Source: Culex pipiens pallens (lineage: Eukaryota > Arthropoda > Insecta > Diptera > Culicidae). Taken from it: a DNA stretch of 64,000 bases. How positions within the stretch are numbered: the first letter of the stretch is position 1; each line of letters starts with the position of its first letter. The stretch spans positions 11,899,605 to 11,963,604 of the forward strand of contig NC_068937.1 in the NCBI RefSeq assembly GCF_016801865.2, read 5' to 3'. The translations under genes and the position numbers were made by a program. Below the pieces are notes generated by a model. The model was not told the DNA's origin. It did no database searches and saw only the letters and a program-made list of their open reading frames with translations. Below are positions 40,781-50,520 of the stretch, one piece after another.

Positions 40781-41927
40781 ATGATGCGTTCGACGAAAAC
40801 TTCTCCAGCTCCAACCACAATTGACGCTCTTCCCAGCGAGGTAGGTTTGAAGTGACGGTTATTTTAGCAAACTAATTATGTTTCTGTTGCTAGATATTGC
40901 GTAGGATTTTTCGAAATCTACTCTTTCGAGATCGCAAAACGGCATCGCGAGTTTGTCACCAATGGTATGAAATCGCAATGGATTGCAACAGTATCGCGTT
41001 TCATGTGCGGCTTTACGATACTAAGAATACTTACACTATCAGTGAGATTATGAACTGCAAACGACCGTACAAATTCCTTCGGGTCTCTTACAATATGTTG
41101 CCATCACGAATATTGAATAAATTCTCCAATTTCGCGGAAACTTTGAGGATATCCTCCATGAACGCATACATGGCATCGGAAGAACAAAATTTCTTGGGAC
41201 AACTGTATCGATTGAAAAATCTTAAGGTATGTACCTAAATCAACTGCAAAATATAACTTTTCATTAAATTTTCACGGTTTTAGCGCCTAATCCTCGATTG
41301 TACCTTTGTTCCCGACAACTTACAAACTAACAAACACACCTGCAATAATCTGCGAGAATTAATTGCTTACGAAGTCTCATTTGCGAATTTTGTAAACTTC
41401 AACGACTTCATTGCTGCAGCATTCCCCGAACTCACCAAATTGGTTCTTACCGAATGCGACTTTGATGTCCCGCTAAGATTTTCGAACCTGCCAGCTTTAA
41501 AACAACTGGTGATTGAATGTGGAGTAAGATGTTAATTTCAAAAAACTTTCAAATTAAATTTAATGAACCGTTTTATTTATAGACCCCATTCGACTGCACC
41601 CTGCTGAAAGACCTCGGATCGCTTCCGAACCTTCACGCTTTCAAACTGAGCTGCTCGCAGCTCGACGGGATCGAGCAGCGCTTCCAGCTGCATCACATCA
41701 CGAAACTTGATCTGACAGTTCGCGTGGGTGACTGTCAGCTGGTGCGAATGGCGGAGATATTTCCAGCGCTGACCAGTTTGAATGTGGCGGCTCGGGAAGA
41801 ATATTTAAGCGCGGACGTTGAAGGGAGGGTTGTGGAAAAGTTGCCACGAAATTGTGAGTTGAAGTTGCGAAAGTTGTCTGATTTTGTAACGGACTTTACT
41901 ATCTCTGGTTTTAATTACTTTGAGTGA
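40781..41927 (+). CDS. F-box/LRR protein, four exons, 325 residues
   Basis: Exons 40781-40840, 40894-41226, 41284-41523 and 41583-41927, all phase 0. Exon 1 begins MMRSTKTSPAPTT and ends IDALPSE; exon 2 continues ILRRIFRNLLFRDRKTASRV and CHQWYEIA. LRR-like parts follow (YRLKNL, FPELTKLVLTECDFD, NLPALKQLVIEC, LPNLHAFKLSCSQLD, FPALTSLNV) and a C-terminus of VEKLPRNCELKL. The start has two adjacent ATGs; I take the first. Same exon plan as the minus-strand paralogues, so this is a tandem/inverted duplicate. AATAAA at about 41987 and spacer repeat copy d follow. Confidence 0.88.
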
Positions 41928-42024
41928 GACTGTTTAACATTATCTGTTAGTTTTAAAGCAGCTTCCTGAATAGATTAACAAGAAACAATAAAACTTCCTT
42001 TTATAAATTTTCTTTAGTGAAATG

Positions 42025-42219
42025 TTCCCAATCACGGACGTCGGAAATGAGGTACCCAAGTCAATAAAAATAGGAAAATTTGCTTCAATCAGGGTAAGTA
42101 CTAGTGATAAAGTGTGAGTGAAAGAAGAGTAGTAGAGCAGATAAAAGGGTAAGTACTGCTTAGGATAAGATCTGTCACCTAACATCTGTCAACTGTCAAT
42201 TCTGTCACGTACTAACGAT
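42025..42219 (+). repeat. Spacer repeat of the F-box cluster, copy d
   Basis: TTCCCAATCACGGACGTCGG start, two GGGTAAGTACT words, TGTCACCTAACATCTGTCAA and CACGTACTAACGATA end. It begins about 40 bp after the poly(A) signal of the gene to the left. Confidence 0.82.
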
Positions 42220-42229
42220 ATTCTGCGCT

Positions 42230-42508
42230 GATTTGAGTGCCCAACTTTGTGCAAATAATGCAGATATATGCATTCGTCACGTTGTGTGCGTGACCTTGGA
42301 TGAATTCATTTGTTTACATTTTGCTACTCGTGATTGAACCGAAATTCACTACCCAAATGCAGGAATGAATCGTGCCTGCATTTGGCTAGTGAATTTGAGT
42401 TCAATCGCGAGTAGGACAATGTAAACAAATGAATTCATCCAAGGTCACGCAAACAACGTGAAGAATGCATTTGTTTGCATTATTTGCACGAATTTGGGCA
42501 CTCAAATC
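42230..42508. repeat. 279-bp palindromic foldback upstream of an F-box gene
   Basis: Arms of about 130 bp start GATTTGAGTGCCCAA and end TTGGGCACTCAAATC. They share TGCAAATAATGC, GTGACCTTGGATGAATTCAT and TTTGTTTACA and meet near CAAATGCAGG...CCTGCATTTG. It lies 88 bp before the start codon of the gene at 42596, so it may contain its promoter. No TSD was found. Confidence 0.8.
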
Positions 42509-42595
42509 TAGACCAGCTGCACTAAAACTGTGGCGATTTTGAGGGATGCCAGTCAAGGAAGGCACAGTCTAAAGTTCTTCCAAGTCGAAGTTAAA

Positions 42596-43676
42596 ATGAG
42601 TTTAGAGCAAAGTTCAACAAAATCAGCGATTACAAATTTTCCAAATGAGGTAAGACTAGTGTTCAGGTTTGTCAGAAGTAGTAAAAATAATGTAACCCTT
42701 ACAGATCCTGGAAGAGATCTTCTCCTACCTCGAGTTCGAAGAACGTCTGACTGCTTCGCAGGTTTGTCTCCGCTGGCACGGAACCGCTCTCCGGTGGAGT
42801 GAAATTCGCCTAGGGGTCTACTCCCCCGACGATTCTGACCTCGAAACCATCCTGGCCAGTGAACGACCTTACCGGCATCTCCAGCTGAACGGTGATCAAT
42901 TTGCCGCGCAGCTGGTAACCAAATTCGGTTCCAGTTTGAGATCTTTGAGCATTACCAACGTTGAATCGTGGAGCTGGCTAGGTTCGCTTGGTGGACTGCC
43001 GGAACTTCAGAGCCTGTACATCAAAACAAGCTATCGATACGACTCTCTGACGGATGCTCCTCTAGGGCAACCTTGTTCAACGTTGCGTTGGTTGACTATT
43101 GAGGAGATTGGTTCCGACGTGTTTCCCGCTTTAAATAGATTCATCAGTGCGACCTTTCCTGCACTGGAGTGTTTAAGGGTGGAGTACTACTCCGGAGTTT
43201 TCCGTCTGTCGAATCTTCCAGAGCTGGCAGAATTGGTGATGATCGGATACGTAAGCCTAACTCGGTATCAAGTGCAGACAGAATACTAAAAAAACCCTCT
43301 TCCTTAGAACGAAATCGACGACGGATTGCTGCAGGACATCAAATCCCTGCCAAACCTTCGAACGATCGTCCTCGCCGGAAGGCGACTCGAGTGCGACTAC
43401 CCGGACCACGTTCTCCGCAGTGACCACATCCGGACGGTGCAGATCGGCACGGACGATCCGCTCTTCGACGACGAGCTGCTTCAGCTGACGGAGGTGTTTC
43501 CGGCGATGACCGCCTTCAGCTGTACCCGGTGGTCGCTGTGCACGGTGGCCGGAATCGACGCTGCGAGACGGAGGCTTCCGAACTGCACCTTTGACGTGGA
43601 ACCGACGGAGGATTCCATGGAGGTGGGGGCGGGATCGGATGGGGAGGACTCGAGCAGCGAGACGGAGTCGAGTTGA
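42596..43676 (+). CDS. F-box/LRR protein, three exons, 322 residues
   Basis: Exons 42596-42649, 42705-43250 and 43308-43676. Exon 1 (18 residues) ends ITNFPNE; exon 2 continues ILEEIFSYLEFEERLTASQV and CLRWHGTAL. In this paralogue exons 2 and 3 of the family are one exon (182 codons), so an intron was lost or never gained. LRR-like parts include LPELQSLYIKTS, FPALECLRVEYY and NLPELAELVMI; the last exon has SLPNLRTIVLAGRRLE and RRRLPNCTFDVE and ends in an acidic Ser/Glu tail not seen in the others. Third positions in the last exon are very GC-rich. AATAAA follows at about 43691. Confidence 0.88.
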
Positions 43677-43792
43677 TTTTGTTAGTTCTAGTAATAAAAC
43701 AGTTTTCTAGGTTGTTCACGAAATGTTGTGCTGAATCTTATCACGAAAGTTCATGATTTGCTAAACGTAAACAAACGGATTCACTTCAACGC

Positions 43793-44212
43793 ATGCGCTC
43801 GACAAAAACTGCACCAATACATGAACAGTCTTCGAATGTACGGATGAACTCATACGCAAGCCGGTTAGTTCAGTTGCACCAGCCTCAGTGCATTACTGAA
43901 TGTCAAACAGGAATGTCTAATCAGCTGTTACCAAACAAAATTACTATGAACCAACCAACAATTATAGGTCTCCCAACTGAGGTATAACAGTTCTAACACC
44001 AACGTTTCAACGTCACGAAACTTACTTACCCTTCCTTCCAGATATCGGAGATCTCCCCTTTAGACAAGTCCTGCACCGCTTGGTAGAGTTTTTCCCCAAC
44101 TTGCGACGAATCGGGAAATGTACTAGGGAGGGAGTTCTGAAGACTCGGGAATTGGTTCCAAACTGTTGTTTTGAAACTGTCTCATTTTTAACTTCTCTGT
44201 TCAAATTTGAAA
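43793..44212 (+). pseudogene. F-box/LRR pseudogene with internal deletion
   Basis: A start like its neighbours (MRSTKTAP) and an exon ending IIGLPTE with a GTATAA donor are followed, after a TTCCTTCCAG acceptor, by only a few F-box codons (ISEI). These then pass into the C-terminal family region in another frame (LVEFFPNLRRI, GVLKTRELVPNCCFETV). The F-box and all central LRRs are missing and the frames do not agree, so this is an internally deleted copy. The tail resembles that of the gene at 44481-46149 (LCRLVCFFSNLRLL, LVPECLFEV). Confidence 0.75.
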
Positions 44213-44480
44213 TCATTGCACGCAAACGTAAACAACAAATTCATGCCTCACGAAAAATATTCATCTGCAATGAACACAACGCGTTCATCCGATTTTTGAC
44301 AGCTCTCTGCGGTGATTTAAAACCAGCAGTGTGTTCGATACCAGTTGAACGCGAAACACGTCGTCGGCGTTGCCGAAAACTCTGAGTCATTACGGTTTAT
44401 GAAATTACGAGTTAAATCAGTCTTCTTTAAAGAAACTTGTCGTGTTTAGTGATCAAAAGGTAGTTATTTGATAAAACCAA

Positions 44481-46149
44481 ATGAATTGGAAGAAAGGTGC
44501 AGCTCAGCTGCTGTGTAGTGTCAAGAAATCTACGGACAAGTTTGATAACGATGCTTATCACCGCACAACGATACATAATCTACCCGATGATGTAAACAGA
44601 TGAAATTAGCCCAGCTGAACCACCACTAAATTTCAATTTCCGCCTTCAGATTCTCCTGGAAATCTTCTCCTACCTGAGCATCGATTACTGCCAAACGGCC
44701 TCACTGGTGTGCCGTCGCTGGGACGTTCTAGCCTTCGGAACCAACCGCGTTCAACTCAACGTGACCATTCTCAACAAGAATCGTTCCATGGAGAAATCGT
44801 ACCGTCGATCGCTGTCCAGAAGCAAACGACCCTACCGACATTTGAAGCTTGTCGACTGTCGACATTCGTTGGTATTACAAGTTTTGGCCAAATTTACATC
44901 AAATTTGAACTCGCTAACGCTCAGCTGTGATGTCAAGCTGGAGCATCTGGCTGAGATTGTCCAACTCTGTCCAAACATCCGATCGTTGGATGTCAAGTTC
45001 AGCAACTTTGAGCAGATATCCCAGAAGACAGTAGTGTTACGCCCGCTGGTCAACCTGGAGATCCTTAAAGTGGACATAGGCTTCTTAAATCTGCCAGGCA
45101 TCAACCTGTCTCAACTAGCTCCAAACGTCACCTCCCTAACGATCGTGTACAGCGAAGATCTGGCCGTCCCAGCACCCGTACTTGATCATTACGGTCCACG
45201 ATTAAGAGAACTGATTCTGTTGGTAAACTTGTGCCTAAAACGTGGAACCAAAATCCACAACGTTTGGCAGACCAAATTCCCACTTCTCCAGCGATTCGAG
45301 TGCCACTTGGGACGCCACGACGGCTCGGATGATCCGTACGACCCAATTACGGACATGGACAGGATTCTTGAGCACTGCGAACATCTGCACGTGGCCAAGT
45401 TCTACAGAGTCACGTACCTGCCACGGCTTACGCTCAAGTTGAGCCAACTGTGTACCAACTTGCGGGAGTTGTCCCTCGGTATGATCCGGGTTACCGCGCA
45501 ACACTTTGTCCACATCTGTCAGCTGCAGCAGCTCAAGTATCTCCACATCGAAGAATCTACCGTGGAAACTCCCAACTTCCAGTGTTACCAAGTGCTGGAC
45601 AGCTTGACGGAGCTATCGCTCCATGCCGCCAACTTCGACAACAGCTACCAGTTCAACGACTTTGTCCGGCATGCCTTTCCAGCACTGTCCAGCTTCCGGG
45701 TGCACAACTGTCGCGATTCGTACTACATTGCCGAGGTCAAGTTCTGGGGTCTGCAACTGCTCGAGCAGCTATCGGTGCGAGAGATTGTAAGTTCAACGCT
45801 CAAATTTTACCAATTCTTCTAATCAATCCTTCCCTTTCCACAGCAACCAATCTGCTGGGAATTCATCGTGAACCTGTCCTCCCTCCCGCTCCTGAAAACC
45901 GTCACCCTAATCTGCAGCAACTTCCCCGAGTACACTCTTGACCACGTCCCGCATGTCGTATCCACCAGCATCCAATCGCTTTCCATCCTGGCGGAACTGA
46001 CGGACGACGACCTGTGCCGGCTGGTATGCTTCTTCTCGAACCTTCGGCTGCTCAAGTTACGCAACCTAACCGGATGTACGGCGGACGGCATCCGGAAGGC
46101 GCAAAAGCTGGTGCCGGAATGCCTCTTTGAAGTGCCAGCGAAATTTTGA
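44481..46149 (+). CDS. Large F-box/LRR protein, three exons, 517 residues
   Basis: Exons 44481-44591, 44650-45786 and 45844-46149, all phase 0. Exon 1 (37 residues) ends IHNLPDD; exon 2 continues ILLEIFSYLSIDYCQTASLV and CRRWDVLAFG. About ten LRR-like strands follow (LNSLTLSCDVKLEHL, CPNIRSLDVKFSNF, NLEILKVDIGFLNL, APNVTSLTIVYSEDL, RLRELILLVNLCLK, LTELSLHAANFD, FPALSSFRVHNC, LLKTVTLICSNF), ending LVPECLFEVPAKF. It is the longest member, with more repeats than its neighbours, closer to typical FBXL proteins. It is expected to be an SCF ligase substrate receptor in cytosol or nucleus; substrate unknown. The first intron is 58 bp. Confidence 0.88.
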
Positions 46150-46651
46150 TCACGTTGCCGTTCGGGAATAATCTAGAGCTTGAAATGTTTCATAGGTGAA
46201 ATATTTCAAGCAATTTTTTGTAAGTGAATGCAAGTTCACGCGTTCATCGACCGGCTTCGGATCAATGTAAACGGAAAGCATCACCAATACTTGTGCAATG
46301 AAAGAGCTTGCGAACAAAACGTAAACAAAACAAATTTTGCTGCATGGGTTCTGAGCAGTAAGGAGTTCATCCGAACACGTGCTCGGATATTTAAACTTTT
46401 GAGAAGATGAATTTAGGCAGCTTTCATGACGTCTTTTGAAAGAATTTCTCCTTCCTTTAAACGCTATTACTTTTTAAATTAGGGCTCGCATTTTTAAAAG
46501 AATTATTTTAAAATTATTTATGAGTCTGGAAATTTATATTTTTTTGTTAAATCTTCTTCTCTTCTTCTAAATTCTATTTCAATATAAAAAAGTTGGCATG
46601 TATGTATGTATGTATGTATGTACTCTCAACCGGTATTTTGAACAACTGGTA
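46150..46651. other. Intergenic stretch, no gene seen
   Basis: 3' flank of the last F-box gene. It has more GTAAACAAA-like words (46320) and a (GTAT)n run at about 46600-46621. Confidence 0.5.
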
Positions 46652-47390
46652 GAGGGAGAGGGGGTAATATGCACCCCCTAAGGGAAAACTTTGATTTCTC
46701 AACCATTACAGCATTACTGTGGAAGAATTTTGTTCGATGTTCTAAAACAACTATTGTTCTTCGTCATCCATGTGAAAAAAGTCTTTAAAAACCTCAAAAT
46801 TGTTCGAAAATATCAAATTTCTAAACACATTTTTGATTCATTTCAAACAACCGTGCGGGGCAATATGCACCACAACATTGGGGCAAAATTCACTACAACA
46901 ACGGGACAAAATGCACCACAACAATGGGGCAAAATGCACCGGGTTAAAGCAGTTTTCACTAGTCACCACTAGATGACACCGCTGTTTTTACAAAGGAGCT
47001 TCACAGCGGTGCATTTTGCCCCGACCACGCTTTTTGCAGAAAATTTAATTAAAAATGCAATTTTTGATGTTTTTGGACTAATTTATCTACAGAATAATGA
47101 AGATAATGGCAAACACTATATACTTCAACACTTACAATATCAATAAATGCTTTTTATATTGTCCAAAAATCATAATGAAAGTTCAATGAAAATTAGATCA
47201 AAACACAACATTTTAATGTTTTGCAAATAACTTAAGCTGTTTTTATACTACGATGCTCAAATTTTTCCAGCATGGTTTAGCAATGTTAAGCTTCCAATTT
47301 CTATGATTTTTTGCCGGAAAATTCTTCCAAATACAGAGAAAAGCAGGGGGTGCATTTTGCCCCAAGGGTGCATATTACCCCCTCTCCCCC
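46652..47390. mobile_element. 739-bp MITE with TA TSD
   Basis: Ends GAGGGAGAGGGGGTAATATG and the complement of CATATTACCCCCTCTCCCCC, flanked by TA (46650-46651, 47391-47392). GGGGCAAAATGCACC words repeat several times in the interior and near the right end. A TA target suggests the Tc1/mariner group. No coding frame. Confidence 0.8.
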
Positions 47391-47392
47391 TA

Positions 47393-47582
47393 TCTATTTT
47401 TGACAAAACGAAGTGTGATTGTTGCAATCGACCGAATTATTTCGATTGTAACTTTAAAATCGAAATTTTACTGTCGAGTAATTTTGGTCTTAAATCGAGA
47501 TATAACAATTTTTAGAATTCCAGAATTCTAAAATTTAAGATATTTTGATATTATGGATATTATAGATATTTGGGATTTTAAA
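47393..47582. other. Short AT-rich spacer before the 9-mer array
   Basis: No feature seen. Confidence 0.5.
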
Positions 47583-49003
47583 TTTTTCCAGTTTTTCAAG
47601 TTTTTCAAGTTTTTCAAGTTTTTCAAGTTTTTCAAGTTTTTCAAGTTTTTCAAGTTTTTAAAGTTTTTAAAGTTTTTAAAGTTTTTAAAGTTTTTAAAGT
47701 TTTTAAAGTTTTTCAAGTTTTTCAAGTTTTTCAAGTTTTTCAAGTTTTTCAAGTTTTTCAAGTTTTTTAAGTTTTTTAAGTTTTTCAAGTTTTTCAAGTT
47801 TTTCAAGTTTTTCAAGTTTTTCAAGTTTTTCAAGTTTTTCAAGTTTTTCAAGTTTTTCAAGTTTTTCAAGTTTTTCAAGTTTTTCAAGTTTTTCAAGTTT
47901 TTCAAGTTTTTCAAGTTTTTCAAGTTTTTCAAGTTTTTCAAGTTTTTCAAGTTTTTCAAGTTTTTTAAGTTTTTCAAGTTTTTCAAGTTTTTCAAGTTTT
48001 TCAAGTTTTTCAAGTTTTTCAAGTTTTTTAAGTTTTTCAAGTTTTTCAAGTTTTTCAAGTTTTTCAAGTTTTTCAAGTTTTTCAAGTTTTTCAAGTTTTT
48101 CAAGTTTTTCAAGTTTTTCAAGTTTTTCAAGTTTTTCAAGTTTTTCAAGTTTTTCAAGTTTTTCAAGTTTTTCAAGTTTTTCAAGTTTTTCAAGTTTTTC
48201 AAGTTTTTCAAGTTTTTCAAGTTTTTCAAGTTTTTCAAGTTTTTCAAGTTTTTCAAGTTTTTCAAGTTTTTCAAGTTTTTCAAGTTTTTCAAGTTTTTCA
48301 AGTTTTTCAAGTTTTTCAAGTTTTTCAAGTTTTTCAAGTTTTTCAAGTTTTTCAAGTTTTTCAAGTTTTTCAAGTTTTTCAAGTTTTTCAAGTTTTTCAA
48401 GTTTTTCAAGTTTTTCAAGTTTTTCAAGTTTTTCAAGTTTTTCAAGTTTTTCAAGTTTTTCAAGTTTTTCAAGTTTTTCAAGTTTTTCAAGTTTTTCAAG
48501 TTTTTCAAGTTTTTCAAGTTTTTCAAGTTTTTCAAGTTTTTCAAGTTTTTCAAGTTTTTCAAGTTTTTCAAGTTTTTCAAGTTTTTCAAGTTTTTCAAGT
48601 TTTTCAAGTTTTTCAAGTTTTTCAAGTTTTTCAAGTTTTTCAAGTTTTTCAAGTTTTTCAAGTATTTCAAGTTTTTCAAGTTTTTCAAGTTTTTCAAGTT
48701 TTTCAAGTTTTTCAAGTTTTTCAAGTTTTTCAAGTTTTTCAAGTTTTTCAAGTTTTTCAAGTTTTTCAAGTTTTTCAAGTTTTTCAAGTTTTTCAAGTTT
48801 TTCAAGTATTTCAAGTTTTTCAAGTTTTTCAAGTTTTTCAAGTTTTTCAAGTTTTTCAAGTTTTTCAAGTTTTTCAAGTTTTTCAAGTTTTTCAAGTTTT
48901 TCAAGTTTTTCAAGTTTTTCAAGTTTTTCAAGTTTTTCAAGTTTTTCAAGTTTTTCAAGTTTTTCAAGTTTTTCAAGTTTTTCAAGTTTTTCAAGTTTTT
49001 TAA
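47583..49003 (+). repeat. 9-mer tandem array (TTTTTCAAG)n, about 157 units
   Basis: Nearly perfect TTTTTCAAG units, with a block of about seven TTTTTAAAG units at 47653-47710 and rare TTTTTTAAG or TATTTCAAG variants. Its length of nine keeps frames of ~490 codons open on both strands; these are not genes. Confidence 0.98.
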
Positions 49004-49562
49004 TTTTAGAATTTGAAATTTTGGAATTTTAGGATTTTGGAATTTTAGAAATTTGTAATTTTGGAATTTTAGGATTTTGGAATTTTGGAATTTTGGAATA
49101 TTGGAATTTTGGAATTTTGGAATTTTGGAATTTTAGAATTTTGGAATTTTGGAATTTTGGAATTTTGGAATTTTGGAATTTTGGAATTTTGGAATTTTGG
49201 AATTTTGGAATTTTGGAATTTTGGAATTTTGGAATTTTGGAATTTTGGAATTTTGGAATTTTGGAATTTTGGAATTTTGGAATTTTGGAATTTTGGAATT
49301 TTGGAATTTTAGAATTTTGGAATTTTGGAACTTTGAAACATCGGACTGTCACCTTTTTGGAATTTCGGTAATTAAGTATTTTAAAATTTTTGAGTTCTGA
49401 AATATTCGAATTTTGGAAATTAAGTATTTTGAAACTTTGGAATTTCGGAAGTTTAAAATTTAAGTATTTTGATTATTTTAATTTTTTAACTATTAAATTT
49501 TAAAATTTTAGTATTTTGAAATATTGGAATTTGAAAATTTTGGAGTTATGGAATTTTGGAAA
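49004..49562 (+). repeat. 8-mer array (TTTTGGAA)n with degenerate right part
   Basis: About 36 units of TTTTGGAA up to ~49330, then decayed relatives (ATTTTGAAAT, TAAGTATTTTG) to the first poly-C MITE. Confidence 0.95.
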
Positions 49563-49723
49563 GGCTTCATCCATAAAGTACGTCACGATAAAATCAGCCA
49601 AAATTTACCCCCCTCCCCCCCCCCCTTTGTCACGCTTTTCCTATACTTATAACACGCAATGTCACACTTGCTCAGACCCCCCCTCCCCCCCCCTAGAGCG
49701 TGACATACTTTATGGATTACGCC
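49563..49723. mobile_element. 161-bp MITE with poly-C tracts
   Basis: Inverted ends with ATCCATAAAGTACGTCACG on the left and GCGTGACATACTTTATGGAT on the right. Two tracts of 7-12 C (with T breaks) lie inside. AAA flanks both sides; a TSD is uncertain because the host is an array. Confidence 0.78.
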
Positions 49724-49743
49724 AAATTTGGAATTTCTGAATT

Positions 49744-50046
49744 CTGGAGTTTTTTTTTCAAAGGTCCAATAAAGGGACCATCCATAAACCACGTGGACAC
49801 TTTAGGGGGGGGGGGGGTATGGCGATTGTCCACGATCCATACAAAAAAGATTTTTTTTATATGAACTATTGTCCACGAGGGGGGGGGGGGTAACAGATTC
49901 TTAAAAAAGTGACCACGTGGTTTATGGATGGTCCCAAACCAAATTTCCAGTTTTTGCTTTTTTTGTGTTTTTGAAACCGCCTTGAGTCACCCAAAAAGCA
50001 AAAACTGAAAATTTGGTTGAATGGACCTTTAAAAAAAAAACTCCAG
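49744..50046. mobile_element. Palindromic MITE containing a second MITE
   Basis: Outer ends CTGGAGTTTTTTTTT and complement; arms share AAAGGTCCA and CAGTTTTTGCTTTTT. The left arm is split by the 162-bp MITE 49774-49935, so without it the outer element is about 141 bp. Confidence 0.75.
49774..49935. mobile_element. 162-bp MITE with poly-G tracts, nested
   Basis: Ends GGGACCATCCATAAACCACG and its exact complement, continuing TGGACACTTT versus TGGTCACTTT. Two G tracts of 12-13 bases lie inside. AAA flanks both sides. Confidence 0.82.
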
Positions 50047-50204
50047 AATTTAAGTATTATGAAATTTTGGAATGTTGGAATATTGGAAAATTTGAATCTA
50101 GGATTTTTTTGGAATATTGAATTACAAAAAAAATTCAGAATTTTAGAATTTTGGAATTTCAGTACTTAAAAAATTGGAAATTTTGAAAGTTTGGAATTTT
50201 TGAA
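50047..50204 (+). repeat. Degenerate TTTTGGAAT-type repeat
   Basis: Continuation of the decayed 8-mer field interrupted by the MITEs. Confidence 0.6.
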
Positions 50205-50520
50205 TTGTGAAGTTTTGAAGGTTTGAAGTTTTGAAGTTTTAAAGTTTTGAAGTTTTGAAGTTTTGAAGTTTTGATGTTTTGATGTTTTGAAGTTTTGAAG
50301 TTTTGAAGTTTTGAAGTTTTGAAGTTTTGAAGCTTTTAAGCTTTGAAGCTTTGAAGTTTTGAAGTTTTCAAGTTTTGAAGTTTTAAAGTTTTGAAGTTTT
50401 CAAGTTTTGAAGTTTTGAAGTTTTGAAGTTTTGATTTTTTTAAGTTTTGAAATTTTGAAGTTTAGGAGTTTAGAAGTTTAGAAGTTTAGAATTTTAGAAT
50501 TTTACATTTTACATTTTTGC
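50205..50520 (+). repeat. 8-mer array (GAAGTTTT)n
   Basis: About 30 units of GAAGTTTT with variants (GATGTTTT, AAAGTTTT, CAAGTTTT), ending in GTTTAGAA-type units. It is a third unit type in the same 3-kb field. Confidence 0.9.

Noticed and set aside
47528..49016. Open frames of ~490 codons on both strands
   Set aside because: Same effect of the (TTTTTCAAG)n array.
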